NCBI RefSeq assembly: GCF_039555325.1
Contig: NZ_CP154608.1
Coordinates: 248,001 to 312,000 of the forward strand
Origin: Sphingomicrobium sp. XHP0239
GTDB lineage: Bacteria > Pseudomonadota > Alphaproteobacteria > Sphingomonadales > Sphingomonadaceae
Reading direction: 5' to 3'
Length of the DNA: 64,000 bases
Below, piece after piece: positions 48,260-57,545 of this stretch. The notes beneath the pieces are model-generated. The model did not search any database. It was not told the origin of the DNA and saw nothing but the letters and a program-made list of their open reading frames with translations. The position numbers and the translations under genes are program-made. Positions within the stretch are counted from its first letter, which is position 1, and each line of letters starts with the position of its first letter.

Positions 48260-48670
48260 TCAGCGGCAGCGGGCGTAGACGGTGCGAAGCGCGGGATCGT
48301 CGGAGAAGCGGATCAGCCGGTCGTTCTCGATCCGCACCCGCTCCTCGCTGTCGGCATCGTCCCCCTCGGCGCGAAAAAAGTACGTGCCGTCTTCTCCGTA
48401 TCGGGCAAGGGGACGCGCCACGCCCTGGTACACGAGTTCATCGCCCGAGATTTCCACCACCTCGTTCATGTAGCGATTGTCGGCGTTGCAATCGGCAGCC
48501 GTCACGCCGTAGCGCGCTTCCTTCAGGGCCGGCGCGGCGTCGATCTCGCCGGCGATCGAGGGATCGGGAAGGGGCGACTCGGCGTCGGGCCCGGCGACGG
48601 TCTCGCCGTCGTCCGGGCCGCACGCCGCGACCATCAGCATCGGGAGGAGCGCGAACAGCGCTCTAGGCAT
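48260..48670 (-). CDS. small lipoprotein, family B of a tandem pair
   Basis: A 136-residue exported lipoprotein (signal ALFALLPMLMVAAC). Its mature part has the pattern TAADCNADNRYMNEVV near the middle and ends VYARCR. The same TAADC ... RC frame occurs in the neighbouring lipoprotein, so the two look like diverged duplicates with a likely disulfide. The start at 48670 overlaps the end of the neighbour by eight bases. The longer upstream frame is shadow. Function is unknown; it lies just before the valine gene group and may share its transcript. Confidence 0.75.
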   Translation of the reverse strand: MPRALFALLPMLMVAACGPDDGETVAGPDAESPLPDPSIAGEIDAAPALKEARYGVTAADCNADNRYMNEVVEISGDELVYQGVARPLARYGEDGTYFFRAEGDDADSEERVRIENDRLIRFSDDPALRTVYARCR

Positions 48671-49151
48671 CAGGGCAGCGACGATAGCGCGTGTTCCCCG
48701 CATTCTCTCCGCCGATGATGCTGCGCCGCAGGGTGCGTCCGCCGTCGCTGTCCACGAACCCCTCGCGGGTGGTGACGATGGGGTCGCTCTCGGTATCGAA
48801 AATGGCGAAAACGGTGTTGCGGCCCTGGCTTTCGACCTCGCGGATGACGGCGTTGGTGCCCGCGACCACGTAACCATTCTCCACGATCGTGATGACCGTA
48901 TCGAGGCTCGTGTCGCAATCGGCGGCGGTGGGTTCGGGATCTTCCACGTCGGCTTCGGCGAAGGTCGCGCGCATCGCGAGCGGCATAGTGCCGTCGGGCG
49001 CGAGCGGTGCGTCGGGGGCAGCCTCCGGGATCGGTTCGAGCTCGGGCTCGGCGGTTGTTTCCTCGGGAGTGGGAGCGGGAGCTTCGGCGGGTTCGGCGGA
49101 GCAGGCGGCGAGGGCCAGCAGGGCCGGCGCGGTCAGTGAGATAAGTTTCAT
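48663..49151 (-). CDS. small lipoprotein, family A of a tandem pair
   Basis: A 162-residue exported lipoprotein (signal LISLTAPALLALAAC). A Glu/Pro/Ala-rich linker (residues 20-55) is followed by a compact domain with TAADCDTSLDTVITIVENGY and a C-terminal RYRRCPDA. It shares the TAADC ... RC frame with the next gene. The family and function are not recognised. Its start overlaps the RidA stop by four bases, so it is probably co-transcribed with RidA. Confidence 0.8.
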   Translation of the reverse strand: MKLISLTAPALLALAACSAEPAEAPAPTPEETTAEPELEPIPEAAPDAPLAPDGTMPLAMRATFAEADVEDPEPTAADCDTSLDTVITIVENGYVVAGTNAVIREVESQGRNTVFAIFDTESDPIVTTREGFVDSDGGRTLRRSIIGGENAGNTRYRRCPDA

Positions 49152-49528
49152 GGCGCCACGAACGCTTCAAGTTCGATTTCGACCCGCCATTCGGGGTCGA
49201 GAAGTGAATTTATCACAATCATGGTCGCTGCGGGGCGGATTTCCGCGAAAATTTCGGCATGGACCGCACCGATCGCGTCGGCGTCCGCGGGGTCCGTGAT
49301 GTACATCCGGGTGCGAATGGTGCCGGTCAGGCTGCCGCCGAGGTCCTCCAGTGCGGCTCGCGCGATGGCGAAACAGCGGCGCGCCTGCGCGGCGGCATCG
49401 CCCGGCTCGGTCCCGCCGCCCTCCGCCACGGGCCCGGTGCCCGCGACGATGATCCGGTCGCCGACGCGGACGGCGCGCGAGAAGCCATATCGCGCTTCGT
49501 AGGGACTTTCGCCCTTAGTCTTGCGCAC
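49148..49528 (-). CDS. RidA/YjgF-family protein
   Basis: A 126-residue member of the RidA family, whose founding members hydrolyse reactive imine/enamine intermediates of PLP enzymes. Marks are YGFSRAVRVGDRIIVAGTG, CFAIARAALEDLGGSLTG, RTRMYITDP and EIELEAFVAP. The Arg of RTRMYI corresponds to the catalytic Arg of active RidA. It stands between mmsA and the lipoprotein pair. Confidence 0.9.
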   Translation of the reverse strand: MRKTKGESPYEARYGFSRAVRVGDRIIVAGTGPVAEGGGTEPGDAAAQARRCFAIARAALEDLGGSLTGTIRTRMYITDPADADAIGAVHAEIFAEIRPAATMIVINSLLDPEWRVEIELEAFVAP

Positions 49529-49606
49529 GGATCACACGGGTTTCGAACGACGGCAGTTTTACGTTTTGTCTCCACCCCACCGGCGCGACGAGAAGCCACA
49601 CCGGCG

Positions 49607-51106
49607 TCAGCCCATCGTGGGGATGACGAAGGCATCCTTGTTGTCGCCGTCGGCGGTCCCGTCGGGCCAGCGCTGGGTCACGGTCTTGCGCTTGGTCCAG
49701 AACTGCACGCCCTCGGTACCGTGCTGGCCGACGTCGCCGAAGCCCGACCGCTTCCAGCCGCCGAACGTGTGATAGCTGACGGGCACCGGGATCGGCACGT
49801 TCACGCCGACCATTCCGACTTTCACGCGGCTGGCGAATTCGCGTGCTGCGTGGCCGTTGCGAGTGAAGATGGCGACACCGTTGCCGTACTGATGATCGCT
49901 CGGTAGGCGCACGGCCTCCTCGAAGTCGGCGGCGCGGACGATCTGGAGCACGGGGCCGAAAATCTCTTCCTTATAGCTTTCCATGTCGGGTTTGACGTGA
50001 TCGAAGAGGGTCGGGCCGACGAACCAGCCGTCGGTGCCCTGCAGTTCCAGCCCGCGCCCGTCGATGACGAGTTCGCCGCCTTCGTCCTCGCACTTGCCGA
50101 TCCATTCCTCGACCTTGGCGCGATGTTCCTTGGTGACCACGGGGCCGTAATGCGCCTCGTCGTCGGTCGAGACGCCGACGCGCAGCCCCTTGATCGCCGG
50201 GATCAGCTTGTCGCGCAGCCGTTCCGCCGTGTCCTCGCCTACGGGAACGACGACGGGCAGCGCCATGCAGCGTTCGCCCGCCGAGCCGAAGGCCGCGCCG
50301 GTCAGATCGTTGACGACCTGGTCGAGATCGGCGTCGGGCATCACGACGCCGTGGTTTTTCGCCCCGCCGAACGCCTGGACGCGCTTTCCGTTCTTGGTGC
50401 CGGTCGAATAGATATATTCGGCGATGGCCGACGAACCGACGAAGCTGACGCCCGCGATGTCGGGGTTGTGGAGAATGGCATCGACCATCTCCTTGTCGCC
50501 GTTGACGACGTTGAGAATACCGTGGGGAAGGCCCGCTTCGACCATCAGTTCGGCGAGGCGGACGGGAACACTCGGGTCGCGTTCGGAGGGTTTCAGGATG
50601 AAGGCGTTGCCCGCGGCGATGGCGGGGCCGAACATCCACATCGGGATCATCGCGGGAAAGTTGAACGGGGTGATGCCCGCGCCGATGCCGATCGGCTGGC
50701 GCATCGAATAGACGTCGATGCCGGGGCCCGCGCCGGGGCTGTAGTCGCCCTTCATCAGATGCGGGATGCCGCAGCAGAATTCGATGACGTCGAGCCCGCG
50801 CTGCACGTCGCCGCGCGCGTCGGCGACGACCTTGCCATGTTCGGACGCCAGCAGCTCGGCGAGGCTGTCCATCTCGGCCTCGACCAGTTCCTTGTATTGA
50901 TAGAAGACCCGCGCCCGCTTCTGCGGATTCATCGCGGCCCATTCGGGCTGGGCGGCCTTGGCGGCATCGACGGCCTGCGCAAGCAGATCGGCATCGCCCA
51001 GACCGACTTCGGCCTGCTGCTTTCCTTCGCTGGGATTCCAGACGGGATGCTTGCGGGTGCCCGACGAAACCGACTGGCCGTTGATAAAATGATCGATGCT
51101 GCGCAT
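49607..51106 (-). CDS. mmsA: CoA-acylating methylmalonate-semialdehyde dehydrogenase
   Basis: A 499-residue aldehyde dehydrogenase that converts methylmalonate semialdehyde to propionyl-CoA at the end of valine (and inositol) degradation. The catalytic Cys is in GSAGERCMALPVVVPVG (about residue 285). MmsA-type stretches FQYGNGVAIFTRNG-like and GVNVPIPVPVSYHTFGGWKR are present. It is upstream of RidA and the lipoproteins on the same strand, separated by 78 bases. Confidence 0.95.
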   Translation of the reverse strand: MRSIDHFINGQSVSSGTRKHPVWNPSEGKQQAEVGLGDADLLAQAVDAAKAAQPEWAAMNPQKRARVFYQYKELVEAEMDSLAELLASEHGKVVADARGDVQRGLDVIEFCCGIPHLMKGDYSPGAGPGIDVYSMRQPIGIGAGITPFNFPAMIPMWMFGPAIAAGNAFILKPSERDPSVPVRLAELMVEAGLPHGILNVVNGDKEMVDAILHNPDIAGVSFVGSSAIAEYIYSTGTKNGKRVQAFGGAKNHGVVMPDADLDQVVNDLTGAAFGSAGERCMALPVVVPVGEDTAERLRDKLIPAIKGLRVGVSTDDEAHYGPVVTKEHRAKVEEWIGKCEDEGGELVIDGRGLELQGTDGWFVGPTLFDHVKPDMESYKEEIFGPVLQIVRAADFEEAVRLPSDHQYGNGVAIFTRNGHAAREFASRVKVGMVGVNVPIPVPVSYHTFGGWKRSGFGDVGQHGTEGVQFWTKRKTVTQRWPDGTADGDNKDAFVIPTMG

Positions 51107-51195
51107 GGTGTGCTCCTGAAAATTCTGGCCGCTGCCTAACCGAGCCGCCCGGGCTTGGGAAGGCGGGCCGTCCGTGGCTCATCAGGAGAAACGCC

Positions 51196-52611
51196 TTGCG
51201 TCCCATCGCCGTTGCACCGTTCATCGTTGGCGCCGCCATCCTCGCCACTCCCGCCGTCGCGCAGGAGCATCATCATGAAGGCAACGAGGACCATCACGTC
51301 GCCAACGGCGCGATGCTCGCGGGGCTGTCGCAGGACGTCAGCGAGGCGCGGCTGCGTGCCGATATCGACGGGATGGTCGGGTTCGGTACGCGGCATACGC
51401 TGTCGAGCCAGGACGATCCCGATCGCGGCGTCGGCGCGGCGGTCGACTGGGTATTGGCCGAGATGGAGCGGATCGGGCTGGAGCCGGTACGGGTCTGCGA
51501 GACGGTCACCGTACCGCCGCGCATTCCCGAACCCACGCGCGTCTGCAACGCGGTCGGGATCAAGCGCGGAACCACGCGGCCCAACGATGTCGTGATCTAC
51601 ACCGCGCATCTCGACAGCCGGGTCAGCGACGTGATGAATTCGACCGCCGATGCGCCGGGCGCCAACGACAGCGCCAGCGGGGTCGCGGGCGGACTGGAGG
51701 CGGCGCGGCTGCTCGCGGACCAGGAGTTTCCGGGCACGATCATCATCGCGGCGCTGACGGGCGAGGAGCAGGGGCTGGTCGGGGCGCGCATCCTCGCCGA
51801 TTACGCGGGGGCGCAGGGCTGGAACGTCGTCGCCAATTTCAACAAAGACATGATCGGCGCCAATTGCGGGTCGGACGGATATTGCGAGCCCGACGTCATC
51901 CGGGTCTTTTCCGAAGGGCCGCGGCGGCAGGGCAACGACGAGGCGATGCGCGCGGCGATGCACCGGCTGGGCGGCGAGAACGATGCGCCGAGCCGCAACC
52001 TTTCCCGCTGGCTCGACGATCTGGCGGACCGCGTCGATGTCGGCCTCGACGTGCGTCAGGTGTGGCGCACCGATCGCTGGGGCCGGGGGGGCGATCATAT
52101 CCGCTTCCTCGAAGCCGGCTACCCCGCGGTGCGCGTGACGGTGCCGGTCGAGGATTACGACCACCAGCATCAGGACCTGCGGACCGAAGACGGCACGTTC
52201 TACGGCGATGTGATCGCGGAACTGGATTTCGGTTACATGGCCAAGGCGACGCGGCTCAACACCGCTGCGATGGCCGCGCTGTCGCTGGCCCCGCCGCCGC
52301 CCATGGGGGTGGAAGCCGCAGGCGCGGTGCAGACCGATACGACATTGATGTGGGACGCCGTGCCCAGTGCGGACCATTACAAGGTCGTATGGCGGCGGAC
52401 CGACGCCAGCAACTGGGGCGAGGAACATGCCCGTGCGGACGCGGCCAACTGCAATGCCGAGGGGCGGTGCGAGCTGGTGCTGGAGGGTATCCGGGTCGAC
52501 GACTGGATGTTCGGGGTGGCCGCGGCCAGCGCCGACCATTTCTACAGCCCCGTCGTTTCGGCGGTGCCGGGCGGCGATTTCGCGCCCGTCGAGGAAAGCC
52601 AAGAAGAGTAG
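51196..52611 (+). CDS. exported M28-family metallopeptidase with C-terminal Fn3-like domain
   Basis: A 471-residue protein with a signal peptide (APFIVGAAILATPAVAQ) and a His-rich start of the mature part (EHHHEGNEDHH). The di-zinc peptidase domain shows VVIYTAHLDSRVSD, GANDSASGVAGGLEAARLL, ALTGEEQGLVGA and FNKDMIGAN, giving His, Asp, Glu and Asp ligands. A beta-sandwich-like C-terminal part (about 375-460, LMWDAVPSADHYKVVWRRTD) resembles Fn3. It would act as an exported aminopeptidase or carboxypeptidase. It diverges from mmsA across 89 bases. Confidence 0.88.
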   Translation: MRPIAVAPFIVGAAILATPAVAQEHHHEGNEDHHVANGAMLAGLSQDVSEARLRADIDGMVGFGTRHTLSSQDDPDRGVGAAVDWVLAEMERIGLEPVRVCETVTVPPRIPEPTRVCNAVGIKRGTTRPNDVVIYTAHLDSRVSDVMNSTADAPGANDSASGVAGGLEAARLLADQEFPGTIIIAALTGEEQGLVGARILADYAGAQGWNVVANFNKDMIGANCGSDGYCEPDVIRVFSEGPRRQGNDEAMRAAMHRLGGENDAPSRNLSRWLDDLADRVDVGLDVRQVWRTDRWGRGGDHIRFLEAGYPAVRVTVPVEDYDHQHQDLRTEDGTFYGDVIAELDFGYMAKATRLNTAAMAALSLAPPPPMGVEAAGAVQTDTTLMWDAVPSADHYKVVWRRTDASNWGEEHARADAANCNAEGRCELVLEGIRVDDWMFGVAAASADHFYSPVVSAVPGGDFAPVEESQEE

Positions 52612-52651
52612 GATTTGCTTTGTGACGAACGGCACCCCACCTAAGGGGCGA

Positions 52652-54916
52652 ATGAATACAAAGACAAAACGCAAAGCGCCCCGCCGCAAGACGCCGCAGG
52701 GGCTTCCGACACAACAACAGATCCTGGATTTCATCGAGAGCGCCGACACCGCCGTCGGCAAGCGCGAGATCGCCAAGGAATTCAAACTGCGCGGTCCCGA
52801 CAAGGTCGCGCTGAAGAAACTTCTCAAGGACATGGCCGACGAGGGCCTGATCGACCATTCGCCCGGCCGCGCCTTTCACAAGATGGGCGGCGTGCCGCGG
52901 GTGACCGTGCTGCGCGTCGTCTCGACCGACGACGGGCAGGTGCTTGCCGAACCCGAACAATGGCAGGCCGAGGGCAAGCCGCCCAAACTGCGGGTCATCG
53001 AGCGCGGCAATCGCACGGGCCTCAACGTCAACGACCGTGTGCTCGCCCGCACCGAAGAACGCGGGCAGGGCCAGGTCGCGCACGTCATGAAGAAACTCGC
53101 CCGCTCGGCGGAAATGCTGATGGGCGTGGTGCGCAAGGAAGGTTCGCGCCATTTCCTCGCCCCGATCGACAAGAAGACCCGCGACGTTTTCGAACTGAGC
53201 GATCTCGGCGAAGCGGAGGTCGGTGACCTCGTGCTGGCCGAACCGTTCGGCAAGGGCCGCGCCAAGAAGGCGAAGGTCGATGCCGTGCTGGGCGATCCGT
53301 TCGCTCCCAAGGCCTTCTCGCTGATCGCGATTCACAAATACGGCATCCGCAACACCTTTCCCGACGAGGTGCTCAAGGAGGCCGAGAAGGTCGCCAAACA
53401 GGACCTCGGCGAACGCGAGGATCTCACGCATCTGCCGATTGTCGCGATCGACCCCGAGGATGCGCGCGATCACGATGACGCGATCTGGGCCACGCCGGAC
53501 GACAGCGAGGACAATCCGGGCGGCTACAAGGTGGTCGTCGCGATCGCCGACGTCAGCTTCTACGTGCGCCCCGGCAGCGAACTCGACCGCGAGGCGCTGA
53601 AGCGCGGCAATTCGACCTACTTCCCCGACCGCGTCGTGCCGATGCTTCCCGAGGAACTGTCGGCGGGCATCTGCTCGCTGAAGGAAGGCGAGGATCGCGC
53701 GGCGATGGTCGCGCACATCACCGTCGATTCGGGTGGCAACATCAAGTCGCAGCGGTTCAGCCGCGCACGCGTGCGCATCGCGGCAAACATCGCCTACGAG
53801 GACGCACAGGCCGCGATCGACGGCGAGGACGTGGATGTCGAAAATGAAATCCTCGACGAGGCGCTGAAGCCGCTCTGGCAATGCTGGACCGTGCTCAAGC
53901 AGGCGCGCGACAGCCGCGAGCCGCTGGAACTCGACCTCCCCGAACGGCGCGTCCAACTGGACGAGAAGGGCCGGATCACGTCGGTCGCCGCGCGCGAGCG
54001 GCTGGATGCCCACCGGCTGGTCGAGGATTTCATGATCCTTGCCAACGTTGCGGCGGCCAAGGCGATCGAGAAGAAGAAGCGGCCTGTCATGTACCGCATC
54101 CACGAGACGCCCGACCGCGAGAAGCTGACCGGGCTCAAGGATTATCTCGATACGTTCGACATTTCCTTCGCGCTGGGTCAGGTCGTCCGCCCCAAGACCT
54201 TCAATGCGATCCTCTCGAAGCTCGGTCCCGATCACGACAATATCCACGAGATCACGATCCAGATCCTGCGCAGCCAGATGCAGGCGCGCTATGGCGTCGA
54301 GCCGCTGGGACATTTCGGGCTGGCACTGGGAAGCTATGCTCACTTCACTTCGCCCATCCGCCGCTACGCCGACCTCGTCGTGCATCGCACGCTGGTCGAG
54401 GCGTACAATCTCGGCCCGGGCGGCACCGCCAAGAACGATCCCGCCGAGTTCGCGCGGGTCGGGGAGATCATCTCCGGCCTCGAACGGCGGTCGATGGAGG
54501 CCGAGCGCGACACGGTCGATCGCTACGTGGCCGCCTATCTCGCGGACCGCGTGGGACAGATCGTCAAGGCGCGGATCACCGGGGTGCAGCCCTTCGGCTT
54601 CTTCGCCACGGTGGAGGACTTGGGCGGCGACGGACTGGTGCTCGCCAAGTCGCTGGGCCGCGAATATTTCCGCTACGACGAGAAGCGCCAGGCGCTGATC
54701 GGCGACAAGAGCGGCGACGAGTTCGTCGGCGGGCAGAAGCTCGATCTGAAGCTGGTCGAGGCCGATCCGGTTTCGGGCGCGCTGCGCTTCGAACTGCCCG
54801 AAGGCAGCTACGGCGGCGACAGCAACGACGGCCCGCGCAAGAAGCGGCGGGACGACCGGCGCACCGGTTCGCGAAGCCGTAAGAAGGACGGCGGCGGACG
54901 ACGCAAGAAGGCGTGA
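52652..54916 (+). CDS. rnr: ribonuclease R
   Basis: A 754-residue 3'-5' exoribonuclease for structured RNA. In order: a winged-helix start (QQQILDFIESADTAVGKREI), cold-shock domains, and the RNB domain with the metal-site IDPEDARDHDDAIWA (about 275-290). An S1 domain (GVQPFGFFATVEDLGGDGLV, about 645-720) and a Lys/Arg-rich tail finish it. ATG at 52652 follows AAGGGG. A GTG at 52622 in the same frame is possible. Confidence 0.96.
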   Translation: MNTKTKRKAPRRKTPQGLPTQQQILDFIESADTAVGKREIAKEFKLRGPDKVALKKLLKDMADEGLIDHSPGRAFHKMGGVPRVTVLRVVSTDDGQVLAEPEQWQAEGKPPKLRVIERGNRTGLNVNDRVLARTEERGQGQVAHVMKKLARSAEMLMGVVRKEGSRHFLAPIDKKTRDVFELSDLGEAEVGDLVLAEPFGKGRAKKAKVDAVLGDPFAPKAFSLIAIHKYGIRNTFPDEVLKEAEKVAKQDLGEREDLTHLPIVAIDPEDARDHDDAIWATPDDSEDNPGGYKVVVAIADVSFYVRPGSELDREALKRGNSTYFPDRVVPMLPEELSAGICSLKEGEDRAAMVAHITVDSGGNIKSQRFSRARVRIAANIAYEDAQAAIDGEDVDVENEILDEALKPLWQCWTVLKQARDSREPLELDLPERRVQLDEKGRITSVAARERLDAHRLVEDFMILANVAAAKAIEKKKRPVMYRIHETPDREKLTGLKDYLDTFDISFALGQVVRPKTFNAILSKLGPDHDNIHEITIQILRSQMQARYGVEPLGHFGLALGSYAHFTSPIRRYADLVVHRTLVEAYNLGPGGTAKNDPAEFARVGEIISGLERRSMEAERDTVDRYVAAYLADRVGQIVKARITGVQPFGFFATVEDLGGDGLVLAKSLGREYFRYDEKRQALIGDKSGDEFVGGQKLDLKLVEADPVSGALRFELPEGSYGGDSNDGPRKKRRDDRRTGSRSRKKDGGGRRKKA

Positions 54917-55296
54917 CGATCCGGTCTAAAATCCGCAATTCAACGGGGATGGGCTTATATGCGCTGAGGCGGTTCGCAGAGGCCCGCGACGTGTTCCTTT
55001 TCGAGTTTCCATTGGAACACCCAAAAGACCGCGTCGCTTATCTGGCGTTCGTTCAATGTCTGTTTTTCGATGATCCGCAGGCGATGGCTGAAGAACTAAG
55101 AGAGAGGATGCATCGACTGGAGCCAACTACGGACTTCGAACGTGTCTTTTTGCAAGCTCATATCGACGCCGCTTTCGGAAACAGGGAGGGTGCTGTTGAA
55201 GGTTTTGCGCTGGCAAAGGGGCTAAAAAGTCGATCGGAGATGACAGACCGACTTTTCGTTCCGACGGTAAAGGACTGCGAAGCGCTCAAGGAATGA
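54913..55296 (+). CDS. small unknown protein, TPR-like
   Basis: A 127-residue (from GTG at 54913) or 115-residue (from ATG at 54949) protein with helical TPR-like sequence (GLYALRRFAEARDVFLFEF, AYLAFVQCLFFDDPQAMAEE). The GTG overlaps the rnr stop as GTGA. Base content is clearly less GC-rich than the neighbours, suggesting recent arrival or weak codon adaptation. No family is recognised and no signal peptide or membrane segment is seen. Confidence 0.6.
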   Translation: MTIRSKIRNSTGMGLYALRRFAEARDVFLFEFPLEHPKDRVAYLAFVQCLFFDDPQAMAEELRERMHRLEPTTDFERVFLQAHIDAAFGNREGAVEGFALAKGLKSRSEMTDRLFVPTVKDCEALKE

Positions 55297-55311
55297 ACGG
55301 TAATCTGACGT

Positions 55312-55866
55312 CTAGAGCTTGGGCAGCGTGACTCCGCGCTGGCCCATATATTTGCCCGCGCGATCGGCGTAGGTGACTTCGGGGCGCTCGTTGCCTTTCA
55401 GGAACAGGAACTGGCAGGCGCCTTCGTTGGCGTAGATCTTGGCGGGCAGCGGGGTGGTGTTGGAGAATTCCAGCGTCACATGCCCTTCCCAGCCGGGTTC
55501 GAGCGGGGTGACGTTCACGATGATCCCGCACCGGGCGTAGGTCGATTTGCCGAGGCAGATGACCAGCACGTCGTCGGGGATGCGGAAATATTCCACCGTG
55601 CGGGCGAGCGCGAAGCTGTTGGGCGGGATGATGCAGACGTCGGTCTGCTTGTCGACGAAGCTGTTGGACGCGAAGTCCTTCGGATCGACGATGGCGCTGT
55701 CGATGTTGGTGAAGATCTTGAATTCGTCGGCAACGCGCGCGTCGTAGCCGAAGCTCGACAGACCGTAGCTGATATTCCCCTCGCGCCGCTGCGCTTCGAC
55801 GAAGGGTTCGATCATCTGGTGCTCGCGCGAGGCCGCGCGAATCCACTTGTCGGACAGGATGCTCAT
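55312..55866 (-). CDS. dcd: dCTP deaminase
   Basis: A 184-residue trimeric enzyme that turns dCTP into dUTP for thymidylate synthesis. Family stretches are [60 protein letters not shown] and [22 protein letters not shown] at 55866 is preferred over the longer frame. It is divergent from dnaB across 92 bases. Confidence 0.96.
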   Translation of the reverse strand: MSILSDKWIRAASREHQMIEPFVEAQRREGNISYGLSSFGYDARVADEFKIFTNIDSAIVDPKDFASNSFVDKQTDVCIIPPNSFALARTVEYFRIPDDVLVICLGKSTYARCGIIVNVTPLEPGWEGHVTLEFSNTTPLPAKIYANEGACQFLFLKGNERPEVTYADRAGKYMGQRGVTLPKL

Positions 55867-55940
55867 GCCGCCTTGCGTAGCGCGGTTTTCCACAGCTTGC
55901 CCACCACAGATTTTTTCGCGGTCCGCACGAGCCGAAAAGT

Positions 55941-55951
55941 TGTGCTAGAGC
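55941..55951 (+). promoter_or_regulatory. candidate -10 element of dnaB
   Basis: TGTGCTAGAGC lies 8 bases before the dnaB ATG in the 92-base divergent dcd-dnaB interval. It resembles -10 regions seen in related genomes, but no good -35 element is 17 bases upstream and the leader would be very short. Confidence 0.25.
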
Positions 55952-55958
55952 GATCCGC

Positions 55959-57452
55959 ATGGCCGAAGTGATCAAGATGAGCGAGAGCGGGGGCTCCGCC
56001 GAACCGAATGCGTTGCCCGCCAACGTCGAAGCCGAAGCGGCGTTGCTGGGGGCATTGATGATCGACGACCGGTTGGTCGAGGACGTGCAGATGCGGCTGC
56101 GCGAAGAACATTTCTTCGAGCCGCTGCACGGCCGTATCTATGCCGCGATCCTGCGCCAGAACGACAAGGGACTGGTCGCCAATCCGGTCACCCTCAAACC
56201 CCTGTTCGATCAGGACGAGGCGATGAAGGAGGTCGGGGGGCCTTCCTATCTCGCCAAGCTGACCGGCTCGGGCGCGAGCGTCATCGGCGCGCGCGATTTC
56301 GCCAAGCAGATCTACGACCTCGCACTTCTTCGCGCACTGGTCGGCGTCGGCCGCGACATGGTCGAAGGCGCGATGGACACGTCGGAGGACGTCGCGCCGT
56401 TGCAACAGGTCGAGGCCGCCGAAAGCGCCCTTTACCGAGTCGCCGAGGAAGGCGGTGCGGAGGGCAAGGCCAAGAGCTTCGGCGAAGCGTCGAAGATCGC
56501 CATCAAGCAAGCCGAAGTCGCCTTGCAATCCGGCGGGCACATCTCCGGTCTGACGACCGGGATCGAGGGCATCAACGCCAAGGTCGCGGGTCTTCACAAG
56601 TCCGATCTGGTCATTCTTGCCGGCAGGCCCGGCATGGGCAAATCGTCGCTCGCCATGAACATCAGCTTCGCCGCCGCACAGCGCTGGGTTCAGGACGAGC
56701 GGGACGGCATCGACGTGGAGAAACGCGTTGGTGCGCCGGTGGCGTTCTTCAGCCTCGAAATGTCCGCCGATCAGCTCGCTTCGCGCGTTCTGGCCGAACA
56801 GTCGGGGGTCAGTTCGCAGGCGTTGCGGTCGGGCAAGATCTCCAAGGACGAGTTCCAGTCGCTGGCCCGCGCGTCCGCGGAACTGGCGAACCTGCCGCTG
56901 TATATCGACGACACGCCCGCGCTGACGATCGCGGCGCTCCGGACTCGGGCGAGGCGACTGAAACGCCAGAAGGGGATCGGGCTGGTCGTGGTCGACTATC
57001 TGCAGCTGCTGTCCGGATCGAACCGGGCGTCGAACGAGAACCGCGTGCAGGAAATTTCGGAAATCTCGCGCGGGCTCAAGCAGCTGGCGAAGGAATTGGA
57101 CCTTCCCGTTCTCGGCCTGTCGCAGCTTTCGCGTGCGGTCGAACAGCGCGAGGACAAGCGCCCGCTGCTCTCGGATCTCCGCGAATCGGGGTCGATCGAA
57201 CAGGATGCGGACATGGTCTGGTTCGTGTTCCGGCCGGACTATTATCTCGAGATGCGCAAACCCGACGAGGGTCATCCGGATTTCGCGATGTGGCAGGAAG
57301 AGATGGCGCGCGTCTACGGCACCGCCGAACTCATCGTCGCCAAGCAGCGCCACGGCTCGACGGGCCGGGTGAAGATGCTCTTCGACGCGAAGACCACGCG
57401 CTTCAAGGATGCGCCGATGGACGAGGTCTACGCCCCCGAAATGCGGGGCTGA
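55959..57452 (+). CDS. dnaB: replicative DNA helicase
   Basis: A 497-residue hexameric helicase of the replication fork. N-terminal domain (PANVEAEAALLGALMIDDRL) is followed by the RecA-like domain with Walker A VILAGRPGMGKSSLAMNISF (about residue 220), AFFSLEMSADQLASR, and Walker B VVVDYLQLL. It ends with DNA-binding loop QRHGSTGRVKMLFD. No intein is seen. Length is normal. Confidence 0.97.
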   Translation: MAEVIKMSESGGSAEPNALPANVEAEAALLGALMIDDRLVEDVQMRLREEHFFEPLHGRIYAAILRQNDKGLVANPVTLKPLFDQDEAMKEVGGPSYLAKLTGSGASVIGARDFAKQIYDLALLRALVGVGRDMVEGAMDTSEDVAPLQQVEAAESALYRVAEEGGAEGKAKSFGEASKIAIKQAEVALQSGGHISGLTTGIEGINAKVAGLHKSDLVILAGRPGMGKSSLAMNISFAAAQRWVQDERDGIDVEKRVGAPVAFFSLEMSADQLASRVLAEQSGVSSQALRSGKISKDEFQSLARASAELANLPLYIDDTPALTIAALRTRARRLKRQKGIGLVVVDYLQLLSGSNRASNENRVQEISEISRGLKQLAKELDLPVLGLSQLSRAVEQREDKRPLLSDLRESGSIEQDADMVWFVFRPDYYLEMRKPDEGHPDFAMWQEEMARVYGTAELIVAKQRHGSTGRVKMLFDAKTTRFKDAPMDEVYAPEMRG

Positions 57453-57545
57453 CCTCGCACCTCGCCACGCCGTTCGTCGAACGCGCCCTTGCTTATCCGC
57501 CCCGGATCGGCACCATCCCCGGCAATTGGTTCGGGGAGAGCAAAC

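Noticed and set aside
52256..54385. Minus-strand open frame of 709 codons
   Set aside because: Antisense to RNase R.
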